NCBI GenBank assembly: GCA_963678705.1
Contig: OY783209.1
Location: 14,880,001-14,944,000, forward strand
Reading direction: 5' to 3'
DNA: 64,000 bases
DNA from: Panorpa germanica
Taxonomy: Eukaryota; Arthropoda; Insecta; Mecoptera; Panorpidae
In this document: positions 1 through 11,800 of the stretch, one piece after another
Layout: the number at the start of each line of letters is the position of its first letter
Numbering within the stretch: position 1 is the first letter of the stretch
Position numbers and translations under genes: made by a program
The notes under the pieces: model-generated
The model's input: only the letters and a program-made list of their open reading frames with translations
What the model was told of the DNA's origin: nothing
The model's database searches: none

Positions 1-1452
1 ATAAGATTTAAGAATATGGTACCAATCACCAGGTAAATCTTTTTTCAGATTGTATAATAATCCTTGATGCCATACCTTGTCGAATGCCTGTGCCACCTCA
101 AGAAACACGCATGAACATAGTTGTTGTGTTTCCAGTGCTTTTTCAATAATATTGGTAATTCGATGGACTTGTTCAATGATCGTGTGCTTACTTCGGAATC
201 CGAATTGATGGTCAGGGATTAGATTTCTTTCAGATATTATTGGCTTCAGTCTTTTCAGCAGTAGCTTCTCGAATATTTTTGATAATACTGGTAATAATGA
301 AATTGGCCGATAGCTTGTAATCTCATTTGGCGGTTTACCGGGTTTAGGTAACATTATCACTTCAGCTACTTTCAATTGACTAGGAACATATAGTAGTCTG
401 ATAGCTCCATTGTAGTGGTGTAGGAGCTTTCTCAATGCTATATCAGGTAGTTCCTTTATAACCTTACCTGTTATAAGGTCAAATCCTGGGGCCTTTTTAG
501 CGTTCAAATCGCTCTTTATTACGTTCTTTAGTTCCTTAAGAGTGACGAATTTTTTGATTCTTCGTTCTTCTGCTGCATCTGATTTCTTCCTCAGTAGTCT
601 GTCGTGGATACGGTTTGAATGTCTTTTCTAAGTGATCAGCGAATAAGTCGGCTTTTTGTTTATTTTTGACCATCCAAGATCCGTCTCCTTTTTTGATATG
701 TGGGTTTTGATTCTTCGGTCTCTTTATGGCTTTTGCTGCTTTCCACAGTGAGTACTCTGTGTCTTTTTCTGCAGAGTCCGCTCAGGTACCAACTGAAGCT
801 ATCATTATTGAATTCTTTCAGCAGCTCCTTTAACTTATTAAGTAATGAATTTAGTGTGGTTTTGTCCTGTGGTGCTCTTGTCATTTGCCATTTCTTCCTA
901 GCTCTCCGCTTTTTACTTACTAGTTCTCTTATCTCCTGTGGGAACTTCACATCAAGATTTCCTTTACTTTTCACGTCCGGAGTATTTCTCCACGCTGCGT
1001 TTTGAATTTGTTTAACTAACAAGTCGATGTCGTCTTCTAGTTGTTTAGATGTTTTTAGCGGTGTTTGTAGGTTTATTCTTCACGGTATCTCTACCAGTCG
1101 GTTCTATTATTAGTTAGGCTTGGTGGTGCACTTTTTATTATTACTGAGCTGCTAATGGTGAGTATAATCGGAGTGTGATCCGACGATATTGTTTCATCAC
1201 TAACAATGTGCATATAGTTCCTCGACAGTCCTTTAATAATAAAAAAGTCAATTAGGCCTGGAATTTTATTACAATCTGTTGGCTAGTACGTTGGCATTCC
1301 TGTGGATAGGAAGTCGCACTTTTGTTCGCATCCAGCCTGGTAGAGCTCCTTTCCTTTGGCCGTGGTTAATCGAGAGCCCCAGAGCCCAAGTGTTTTTGGC
1401 GTTGAGATCTCCACCAATAATAAATTTGTTGCCTAATGTTTTGAACAGGTTT
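1..1452 (-). pseudogene. Jockey-type non-LTR retrotransposon ORF2, endonuclease C-terminus and reverse transcriptase
   Basis: Minus-strand translation gives an APE-type endonuclease C-terminal half (GGDLNAKN, then SDHTPI near 1170-1190), a linker (about 660-1022), and the first RT blocks running off the window start (SYRPISLL near 310-330, FGFR near 195-215, AFDKVW near 70-95). These are the RT fingers/palm motifs of Jockey-clade LINEs, which reverse-transcribe their own mRNA at a nicked chromosomal target. The YADD box would lie outside the window. Frame changes between blocks show the copy is dead. The N-terminal part of the same endonuclease resumes at 2326 after an inserted TIR element. 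Clade assignment rests on motif style only. Confidence 0.8.
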
Positions 1453-2325
1453 CCCAGTAAACAATTTGGTGAAGTGCCCTATTTGGTGAAGATCGAGTCA
1501 CTCGTACAATTCTATTCTAACGCTTTACAAGTTCTCTACCTGTCACAGATTTTGTGTTAGTTTTTCATAATAATATTATTTCTTTTTCCAACATCATTCA
1601 TTATGTATTTTTGTTTCTTTCCCACATGGATATATTTTTTTTAAATTCACATTCATTTCATTTATCCGTTTATTATTTAAAGTGAGAGAGAAACGAGATG
1701 CGTTAGACAAGTAAAATATATTTTTCACCGTTACACTTGTATACTTGTATAATATTTCGTTCTGTACAGATGTTTAAAGTATATGCTATCCTTTTTCAAC
1801 AAATATTCTTTCAACAAATGTCTTTAACGGTAATAGACAGACGCTATCTCCCTCAATCCCCGAATAGAATGTATATAAACGAAGATAGTATCTAGCGATG
1901 GTAAGACAGAGGTTTTAAACCTAACACAGACCTGCCGATCGTGGATTTTTGAATCACCAAAACAATGTAAAAAACTAATATAACGAGTATTGTTGAAGAT
2001 GAATAATATTCATTCAAAAAATCACGATCCGTACTAAAGATTACATCTATTTATTTCTTCATTTAAATATTTATATTTTGCAGACTTTAAAATGTAGAAT
2101 TCAATTTAGTTTTATACCCCTGCTACTTTAAAGTTTATAACTCCCGTCATAAATCATATACCTACTCCGCTTTTAATTCAGCAGTGAACTGTCGTTGCAA
2201 TGTCTGTAGCTCATAAAAAGGGCCTTTTCTATGAACGACTGAATAGAAAACGAACACGTTTTAGACAAAAAACTCATGATATGTAATAGAAATTAAGTAG
2301 AATTTACTCCAAAATGTTTACTGGG
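1453..2325. mobile_element. 873-bp TIR DNA element (MITE-like) inside the Jockey endonuclease
   Basis: Left end CCCAGTAAACAATTTGG (1453-1469) and right end CCAAAATGTTTACTGGG (2309-2325) are near-perfect 17-bp inverted repeats. The endonuclease frame on both sides resumes across the insertion, so the boundaries are supported by the interrupted gene. Flanks share only TT, so the target duplication is at most 2-3 bp and unclear. No transposase is visible inside. Related to the 248-bp copy at 7466-7713 and the partial copy at 46420-46612. Confidence 0.75.
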
Positions 2326-2692
2326 TTACGTAGTTTTCTTTTTTTAAGTTATATCTTGGTGGACAATATATGGCTGATATTTTGAACCTTTTATTTTGTA
2401 TATGCACTGACACTATCGTCACTTGCATTTCCTTTGTTTCGATGTTTACTTAAGCGTTATGTTTAATTCTTTCATTAATTATTATGGCGGTTCCTCCCCT
2501 CGCTTTATTTGCCGGATGAATTGACTTGTATATGTTAAAGTTATTAAGTTTAATATACGACTCTCGTGTAAAATGTGTCTCCGACACAAGGCATATATCA
2601 ATTTTCTGTAAGCGCATGAAAAGCTCTAGTTAATGAATGCGTCCTTGTAATCCGTTTGCATTCCAGGCTGCTATTGTTACCACGTTATTCAT
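2326..2692 (-). pseudogene. Jockey-type ORF2, endonuclease N-terminus
   Basis: Reading minus from an ATG at 2690-2692, the protein begins like a LINE APE endonuclease: AAWNANGL, then DICLVSETHFT, RGGTAIIIN and IYCPPRYN. One stop falls early (after GRIH). It continues into the segment at 1-1452 once the 873-bp insertion is removed, joining the CPPRYN region to the GGDLNAKN region. The product would nick the genomic target. The copy is inactive. Confidence 0.8.
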
Positions 2693-2798
2693 TTCTATTT
2701 CTTTGTCGCATTGTTTTCAATTCAGTTTCTAAACTCTGAATTTTTTCAAATATTTGTTTGTTGACAGTTTGTTGTTCATTCATGCTGTTTAAAAGCTG

Positions 2799-3140
2799 TT
2801 AAGATTTTTCTTCTCCTCCGCTGACAATTTTGCTATATAGTTTTCTTGTCATTTCGCTGCTTATGCTAGGAACGGGATAATTGTCCTTTTCTTGCGTGTG
2901 TCTGGGTTGTGTCTGTTGCTTCGGCTTTGAAAGAATGTCTCTTCTATTTTGAAGTTCTATGGCCACTACACATCCTCTGTAGCTAGCTGGATGATCTCCT
3001 TTACAGTTGACGCATAAGGGCGTTGCATTTTTGCTAACAGTGCAGTTCAGGGTATTATGTTTGCCAGCGCACATAACACATCTCGGATCTTTCTTGCAAT
3101 AGCTTTGTGTATGGGTATATTCCTGACATCTCTTAAACTT
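2799..3140 (-). pseudogene. Jockey-type ORF1 (gag-like) C-terminus with zinc knuckles
   Basis: The minus frame shows tandem CCHC-type knuckles: CQEYTHTQSYC just upstream of a CVMCAGKHNTLNC block and CVNCKGDHPASYRGC, followed by a Lys/Gln-rich tail ending in GGEEKS. This arrangement is the nucleic-acid-binding C-terminus of LINE ORF1 proteins. It lies directly 5' (minus sense) of ORF2 at 2692, as expected. The rest of ORF1 and the 5' UTR are missing, so the element is 5'-truncated near 3140. Confidence 0.75.
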
Positions 3141-4386
3141 ATGCTATAAACTTTAACATAAACTATATTATATATAAACGATGTTTACATATAGCGTTTT
3201 ATATTTAAGAATATAAAATTTCTCTAGTTTTACATGCTTTTTATTATCTTTTGTTTATTACGACTTTGTGTTTTATTACAAAATACTGTGTGTAACTTTG
3301 GTTATTCGCTAGTACTGAGGGAGTTATGAACATGGCTTACTCAGTGTACAATGGTTTTATACATTACAAGAGAGGTGCGGGGTATTATATTGTAATTCTA
3401 AGTATAATACTAATCTATGTGCTTACTAAGCTATATTATGATAAAGGTTCTTAACATGTGAATTGTAACATACATAGTTGCCTCATGTGTAAAATTAATC
3501 TTATATGTGTAAAATGATCAGAATTATTTACAATTCATGTATCCAAATGCGATTATTTTTAATCATTTGTCAACATACTAAATTTTTTTTTTTAAAAGTT
3601 GACTTTGTTGGCATTTTACTAGTTCTCTTAATTTTTCTCAGACTTATAAGTATTTCGGTAGTTGATTGTTTGTTATATTGTGCAGTACTAACCTTTTCTA
3701 ATTTTTAATTGTGTGTCTATCTCTATATTATGAAATTGTGCCCGTTCTGCTGACTCTCGGTGTATTCTCCCTGTGCAATGTGTATGTCATGTCACATATT
3801 TTTTTAATTACATATTTTTTGTAAAAGCAGTAAATGCTTTAAATTTAAATTTTGCAAAACAATTTTCCTTTACTTTTAAAATAAGAGCTATATTAATATG
3901 CTATTAAAAAATATATATAAGCAGTTATCAATTAAAAAAAAGAAAATATAAAGAAGGTAAATATTAAAGAAGTAATAATAAAATAAAAATTAAATACAAA
4001 TATAATATAATAAGTTATAATAAAATCTGAACCCACCGTGCTACCATTTTAAGATGGCAATCAGATTTGTTATACTCTGCTGTAACTGTGTTGTGAGTGG
4101 CATTTATTCCTCCCGAAATATAAAAAGCAAAAGGTCTAAATTTAAGCAAGGTTGAATCATATTTAAACTGATAGTTTCAAAATGTCATATTAAATCTCCA
4201 TTATTAATCTCCCAGAAAACAAAATGAGATCTAATTTTTCTTTTTTTTAAATATGTCACATCACAACACGGGGAGTAGTTCCACAATGTGTAACAAGATG
4301 TGATAATGAGGACTAGAAAGTTAAAAAATCATGATATCTGTGTTAATGTTTGTCGCTAATTGTTTCCCGCTAAAAGTTCTAGGCTG
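3141..4386. other. A+T-rich intergenic sequence, no gene seen
   Basis: Very A+T-rich, with no open frame showing a recognisable motif on either strand. The short open frame at 3505-3708 is low-complexity, hydrophobic and T-rich, and I do not support it as a gene. Confidence 0.5.
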
Positions 4387-5009
4387 AATGTGCTTGTGTC
4401 CTATGTCTTAATTTCTATAAAAGTGTACTATATTGTGATAAATAGAGTGGGTTACTAGAACCTCAAATGTCCAATTATTTTTTTAATAACTCCTTATATG
4501 TTAAGAGATATTAACAATTAAAAAAGTAATTTTGTCTCTTTAATTATTAAAGGGGTTCAACGTTGTACACATTCCAAGTGCATGTGACATCACAATCCTT
4601 TTGTAAAGTTACCAATCTTACAGCTCATAAAGCTCTGCTATATGTATTTATATATCAAAATATCAAATATTATTTAGAGCTGTTTCAAGGAACAATACAA
4701 TTTAAATATTACGTCTGCCTTAGCTGGGTTAAATAAAATAAAAATGGATTATTTGACTACCAACAGCTACAGAACATTAACACAGCACTGACCTACTCAA
4801 CAAATAACTGACGTTACAATGCATTTCTCGTCATACAAATATGGCCAACCATTTCTAGCGCTAAAACTACAATTCAAACTTTTAATTGCTATATCTCTGT
4901 CAATATTTAGATATTTAATAAAATAGACACGCCAATACACATTTATTAACATTAATTTCAATCAACAATTGAAAAATCGCACCCTAAAAAATGAGGATAC
5001 AAGCACATT
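4387..5009. mobile_element. 0.6-kb MITE, copy 1 (TIR AATGKGCTTGTGTCC)
   Basis: This 623-bp segment begins AATGTGCTTGTGTCC and ends GGATACAAGCACATT, an inverted repeat of about 15 bp. It aligns along nearly its whole length with 25965-26603, including internal stretches such as TTAATTATTAAAGGG and GTGCATGTGACATCACAATC. No coding capacity is seen. It sits about 150 bp upstream of IR exon 1. The superfamily is not determinable from the sequence; the duplication at the target is AT-rich and ambiguous. Confidence 0.75.
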
Positions 5010-5175
5010 AAGTATCATCTTGTATATCGTTCATATACTGCTACAGGATAAACGATTTGTATTTATAAGGCATTGTAATTTTCTGCTCTATTAAAATGTG
5101 TGAACAATATTTGTGAATGATGCTTTTAATTTTTTTTAACTTAAATTAATATTGATTTAATAGATTACTAACACT

Positions 5176-5824
5176 ATGGAAGAATCATATAGAAACTACA
5201 TCATCATCATTATTATTTACATGGAAACATATTACATAAAAACTGTTGATCTAAAATTAGAAAGTATCAAAATTGGGAATATAAATGGCACATTTCACGA
5301 AGAATTGATTGTAAAAAGTTTTGAAGGAGAAATCTGTGTACAGTTACACTATGACGAAACAGCTGCTTTATATATAGAAGACTTGAAGTTTATTCCATCC
5401 ACAATTAAATATGGAATTATCACTAATTACAAACTAAATAAATGCAAGTCAATGGTCTTGTTTTTCTCAAATGAAACGATTGCAATAAATTACATATCAA
5501 AAATGCAAATGACAGTTGATCTGAATATAATTTTATTGGTTTTTAATCAACTTAAAGAAATGTCGACTAAGCCGTATCTCTTTGGGAATGCTACAGTACT
5601 CTTAATCAATGAAAAGAATATATTGTTGCTGACGCCACCTTATAAACCAAGTAGAACTTTTATCCATATGCATGATCAAAACAAAAGTTATATTCTGAAA
5701 AATTGGAATTACCGAAACCGTGATTTCATCAATTTTGATGCAAGAAAAGTTGTTATTAGTACTGGATACTGCCCAGCGAATAACTTTTTAAAATCAAAGT
5801 TATATGATAGTTCGTTAACTTCAG
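5176..5824 (+). CDS. IR gene exon 1: N-terminal extracellular region
   Basis: ATG at 5176 opens a 216-codon frame that ends at donor CAG|GTAAGC (5825), leaving one base of codon 217. The segment is rich in Asn/Ile/Lys with several N-glycosylation sequons, as in the short, poorly conserved N-termini of divergent IRs. The residues after the start are polar and then poly-Ile, so a signal peptide is not classic. The frame is also open back to 5164, directly after a possible acceptor (TTTAATAG), so an additional upstream exon carrying a better signal peptide is possible. Reading through the donor runs to 6015 but loses all IR likeness. Confidence 0.8.
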
Positions 5825-8800
5825 GTAAGCCTTTTTCTCGTTCCATCTTAAATATGCCCCAAATATCTTATATTTATCGTTTGGTAGCACCAAGTGGCTA
5901 TGCTAATATTTCGTCCTTTCGACAAAAGCAACACTTTATATTTCTGTTTTCGCATTCTTCACACTGGCTAAACATCCAATGTCAAACCTCTTTCAAAATC
6001 AAAAAATCGATATGAATTCATTAAAATTAGTTAAAGCTACAAAAGTTTTGATGGCCAATTTCTACTCCAGCCATGAAAATGTCGTTAGATCTATGATGGA
6101 CGTTTACCTTTATCATTTAACAAACATAGGTAAAAATTCCTCTTTTAATTGGGCAAATGACAACATGTTGTGTTAATATATTCTGTAAAGGTTATAGAAT
6201 TGAAACAAAACGATTTTTTAAACTAAAAGAAGTTAGATAAGCCTACTGAGGAACGAAACCATTTAGGATGGTCCTTAAATTGGTCATTAAATTTTTCTAT
6301 TGCTGTTTCAATTATGAAGACATCTGCGTCATTTTGAGCTTGTTTTACTGCAATATTCGCAGCTATAATTGCACAAATTTTTCGAGCTATAATAGCACAA
6401 ATAACCTAGATGGTAGACGCTTGTAATAAGTACGTATATTCACTTGAACTGAACCTTTAGCACTAAAAGAACGAGACAATAGAATAGCCAGATGTTTTTC
6501 AAGGCCACGTGGTTAGAGGGGATTCAGTTAGGGACTGACTATCTTTTGAATAAATGTTTTCAAAATAGTATAATATATATATAAAAGAGACACAAATAGA
6601 TATTTATACTTGTCTTAAGAGCCTGATTATGTATATACGTGGCTTATATGTGCATATCATGTGTAATGTAACTTTGGTTTGAGGTTTTTTTTGAAAAATC
6701 CAAAAAACCTCAAATTTTGACCTTTGACCCCGAATAACTTTTGAAGCACACATAGAATCGATGGGGATTTTTAAAACTTTATTTGTAATGGTAAACCACA
6801 GCTCTCCACCAATATTTGGCTCTCCGGGAATTTTTGTTATTTGACCACTATTTTTATGTTTAAATTGACCGGATTAAAAACAAGTATTGCAGAATTAGTA
6901 ATGTGAGACTATGGTTATTATATAAACAAGTTATTATTAAAACAAGAAAATTGTAATCTAGAAAATATAAAAAAAAAATTTCAGCATTAACTCGATGTGT
7001 TAAGAGTTCCGATAATTTTTGTTGGTTAATTATAATTAAATTCAAAGCAAGAAAGACTGTATTAATTATTAAAGGATGAGAATAGTCAACGGAGGATACA
7101 ATGGAAATAGAAAGAAATATTGATAGAAAAAGAAAAGTCATGTCCAGTTCAAGTAAACATTAGGATGAAGAGGAGGACAAAACTAAAAAGGAAAATAATA
7201 AAAAAGTAATAAAGAAGGAGGATGTTTAAAAGAAAAGGACACGCAACTATTCAAAAGACCCTTTAAAGAATGTTAAAAGGAGCCGAATCGTTAGGAAAAT
7301 AAGTTGTTAAGTTAGATTTCGTGGGTCGGTTTTTCTATGTTTACTTTCTTTTTGATTAGAGATAGAGAATTTAATTGGAGAATTTAGAGATAAAAGTATT
7401 CTGCAGTGAAATTGTAGATCGATTAAGAATAAATTATCGGAGTTGAAACAATATCCTCTAAACAACCCAGTAAACATTTTGGAGTCATTTTGACATCATA
7501 TTGAAAATGCATCATGATATTTTTGTCATGAAAGAGTTTATTTATAGTGCAGTTTCTCACAGTTTTTCATATAAAATGTCTACTTTATCGGCTACAAATG
7601 GCGAAATTACTCCACTTGTCGGAATACAAATGAAGATAAAGTTGATGCGAACTATAATTGAAGTGAAATAGTGATAGAAACGTCACTAAATAGGACACCA
7701 CCAAATTGTTTACTAGGAGTAAGTAAGGAAGTTAAATTTGACGAATAGTGACATAATAGAACTTGTAGGGGTAGAAGTGAAGTGGGGAAATAGAAACATA
7801 AATATTGTTTCAATTTACATGCCACAGTCTCTATAACAAACATAGAAAGTTTATGAAGGTTAAAAGCTGAAATTGAAGGTGAGGGATCCAGAGTTGATCC
7901 AAGGACAGGGATTGTCTCGATATTAGATTTATCATGGATGTCAGCTGACTTAGTAGGAGAAATGAATTGGAAAGTGATAAACCAACAATTAAACTAGGAC
8001 GATTGATTGATTATGATAACAGGACAGGGATGGTATGTCGCAGACAGAAAAGAAGTAAGATATATACTAAATTGTAAAATAAACACAATGGATTAGAATA
8101 AATTTGAAAAGAGAGTAGAAGACGAGGTAAATAGGAGCGGAAGCAATTTTCCATCAATGCAAGAAGAATATGATTGAATTGTTAGTTTGATTAAAAGTGC
8201 AGCACGTAAAGCAGCAATTTGTCGAGAGGAAGGAGAGACTAGTAAGATCAGCTAGATCGAACCAAATGTTTCGTGTGATAAATATTATACCAAAGGAGTA
8301 AAGGTTAGAAAGTCTGCAGATGGCTTAGATACAAATAGAGAATTCTGGAAAGAAGCGGAAAAGAAAGCTACAGATTTATTAAAAGGAAAAAAAAAGATTA
8401 AGTTTGAGAATTTTGACAGCGGAGTTGAACCAGGAGAATTCTATTGAATATTATTGTTTTATATATTATATATTATCTAGTATGTTTTTTTTTATTGTGC
8501 GATCATTTGTAACTTAACAAAACAGTCTAATTAGAACATAGCGTAGTCAAATAAATTAAGTTCCACAATATAATATAACTTATTATTTTCAAACAGAGAA
8601 CCATAAAATACAAGGTTCTACAACAGGTTATGACGCCCAGTATTAAAAAAAAAGAATTGAAAGATAAATAAGACGAATTCTAACATTATCTGACGCCAAG
8701 AAATTAAGAAAAGAATTAAAAGCAAATATTGGCACGCAATTAACAAGAAAAGAAATATGGAAAACACACATAAATTTGATTTTCTCCAAAGAAAAGAAAA

Positions 8801-11800
8801 TTGGGAAGATTGGAGTTATCTAATTCAAATTAAGTTAAGAGGAATACCAGATGCGTTAGATATAATTAAAGGAATTATAAAGACCCCGAACAAACGCAGC
8901 GACAGTGCTACACAAGAAGATAACAATTTATACAAAAACGATATGGAAAAGTTTAATAAGATACAAACAGAAATAATGTATTTATTAGTATCAACTATAA
9001 CGCCAAAAATAAGAGTTCAGATAAGAAATTTATTAAATCCAGATCAAGTATGGGCGGAGCTGAACAACTTATTTGCTGAAATAGACGAAAAGAAGGCCTT
9101 TGGAATCTGTTCTCCATTTTTTGCATTTAAGTGGAACCATGAGCAGGATATGGCAGGCAATTTATCAAATATAAAACAGTTATGGAGTAATCTTCAGAAA
9201 GAAGTTAAGGTTAAAGATGATGGCAAGTTACCAGAAATTTTCATTATTAGTAAAATTTTCGAAATTCTGCTAAATGAATATGCAACCTTCAAGACAACAT
9301 GTCTAATAGTCTAAAAAGGCAATAACAGAAATATTGATAACCTAACCAGAAGGCTCTGCACAGAAGCAACCACACTAAACTCGAGAAAGGAAACGTATAA
9401 ACAAGAACAAGAAGCTTTAACAATAAAGACGTCAACAAAAGTTAACGACAATGCTATGTCATAGAGAGAAAATAGTACAGGAACGAAAGGCAAATGGAAT
9501 AAGTATCCATGCCACTATTGTAAGAAAAATGGTCACTGGATTAAAAGTTGCCGCAAATTGATATCAGATGGAAGACCAAGAAGAGAAAGATACTCTAACA
9601 ATGAAAAAGAATATATTCCGAAAATTCAAAAAAAGCATCATCAATAGAAGAACATACATATTTTTGTCAGAAGATAACAATAATGTTAACTGGTATTTTG
9701 ATAATGGTGCAACTAGGCACATCACAATTAAAAGGAGATTTTAAAAGAATATAGTGAATTTAAACATTCAATAAAAATAACCTCTGCAAATGGACAAGAA
9801 GCAGAAGTTTTAGGCCAAGGAACTAATGAAGTAGAATCATTTGTAGATGGCAAAATATATTACTTTAACATTGAAAATGTCTGGTATGTACCAGAAATTA
9901 AAAGAAATCTTCTTTCAGTGTTACATATTCACAACAGACACTCTAATAGTGAGTTTATCTCATATCCATGTAAATGCAGTTTAAAGGTAAACAAGGAAAC
10001 ATACTTAAAAGGATATCGTAAAGAAAATGGAGGTCTATATAAAATTAAAATGAATGTAAAGTCACAGGTGAGCAGAGAATAAACACCTTAAAAAGTGAAG
10101 ATTTATTACAATTATACTATGAAAGGATGGGTCATCAAGACAAGAAGCATATTCAAAAAGTCGTTGAAAACGAGTTAAACGTCAAGACAAGTATTAATAG
10201 TGAGCAATGCACAGGCTGCATAAATGAAAAATGCATCGTAGAAAATTTGGAAACAGACCAAGAGCAACAAAGCAGGGAGAGATACTACATGCAGATGCGT
10301 GTGGACCATTTCCAATTCCATCATATTCAAACTCGAAATTATGTGTGCTTTAAAGATGATTTCTCAAAAATGCGATTTCTTTATTTCTTATGAAGCAAAA
10401 GTACAAGGTCATCCGATAAGGAAGTTACTTATTAATAATGGTGGTGAATTCAACAACAGAAACATAAGACTGTTATTGAAGAGACATGGGGTAAGACAGC
10501 GGTTTTCAATACCCTGTACGCCACAACAAAACGGATGTGCAGAACGAGAAAAATAGAACCATTGTTGAGTCAGCAAGATCACTCATGCATTTAAGATTAA
10601 ATTTTCCACAAAAGTTATAGGTATCATTAATCAACACTGCAAGATATATATTAACCAGAACAGAAAAATCTGCCATTGAAGGAAAATCACCGCATGAACT
10701 ATGGTATGGCAAAAAGCCAAGAATAAATCATTTAAGGATTATTGGAACCACATGTAATGAATGGATTCCTAAACAAAAAAGAAAGAAAATGGATAGAAAG
10801 GTAAGATCAGGATTACTTATAGGCTACAATGGTGATGAGGGATACAGAATTTATGACAATATGAAAGACTCTGTATTCCATTGCAGGGATGTAAGTTTTC
10901 AAACGGAAAAACTTTCAAAACCTGTAGAGATAACATTAGAAACAAAGTCAAATGAAACAGGTGATGATGGTATAGTAAATGAATACAAACTTGAAGAAAT
11001 CACAGATGAAAAAGTTGAAAGACACCAGGAAGTTATAAGAGTGGAAGACATCATTAGACAAAGATCACTAAGAGACAGAACAAAAATAAAGAAGCCATCA
11101 AGATACAATGATTACAGCTTACACATCATAGAGGATAAAAAGAATGAACCAGAAACATATTATGAGACTTAATGCTATGAAGAGTGAAATAAATTCTCTA
11201 AAAGAAAATAAAACGTGGGAAAAAGTAGATCTACCATCAGGGTTTAAGCCAGTAAAAAGTAAGTGGGTTTTCAAAGTCCAGACTAATCCAGATGGATCAA
11301 TAGAAAAATACAAGGCATGATTGGTAGATTGATAGCAAGGGAATAGATTATAAAGAGACATTTAGCCCTGTACCAAATAAGAACACAGTTCGTACTATAA
11401 TAAGTGTAGCAGCTAAAGAAAACATTTCTGATGCAGTTTGATGTGTCAACAGCATTTCTGTATGGAGAACTTACAGAAGAAATCTATATAGAACAACCTG
11501 AAGGTTTCAAGGATGGAACAAACAGGGTTTGCAAATTAAAGAAAAGTCTATATGGACTCAAACAAGTCTCCAGATGCTGGAATAATAGAATTGGAAGTTT
11601 CCTTAACAAACTAGGTTTCTTAAGGAGTACATCAGATCCAAGGTTAAATTAAGAGGAAGCAGACAAATTTATGATTGAATTAAAGAAAGAATTCAAAATT
11701 ACTTTTAAAGCAGCTTCATACTACTTAGGAATAGAGATAGAACAAAGAAAAGATAACTCTATAAAAATTAAACAGTCAAGTTATGTAAAGAAGATATTAA

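Noticed and set aside
1453-2325. piggyBac or hAT origin of the CCCAGTAAACA element
   Set aside because: No TTAA or 8-bp duplication at the borders; superfamily left open.
5979-6176. Open frame just after IR exon 1 that reads like ordinary protein
   Set aside because: It overlaps the read-through of exon 1, has no IR motif, and exon 1 joins exon 2 perfectly in phase without it.
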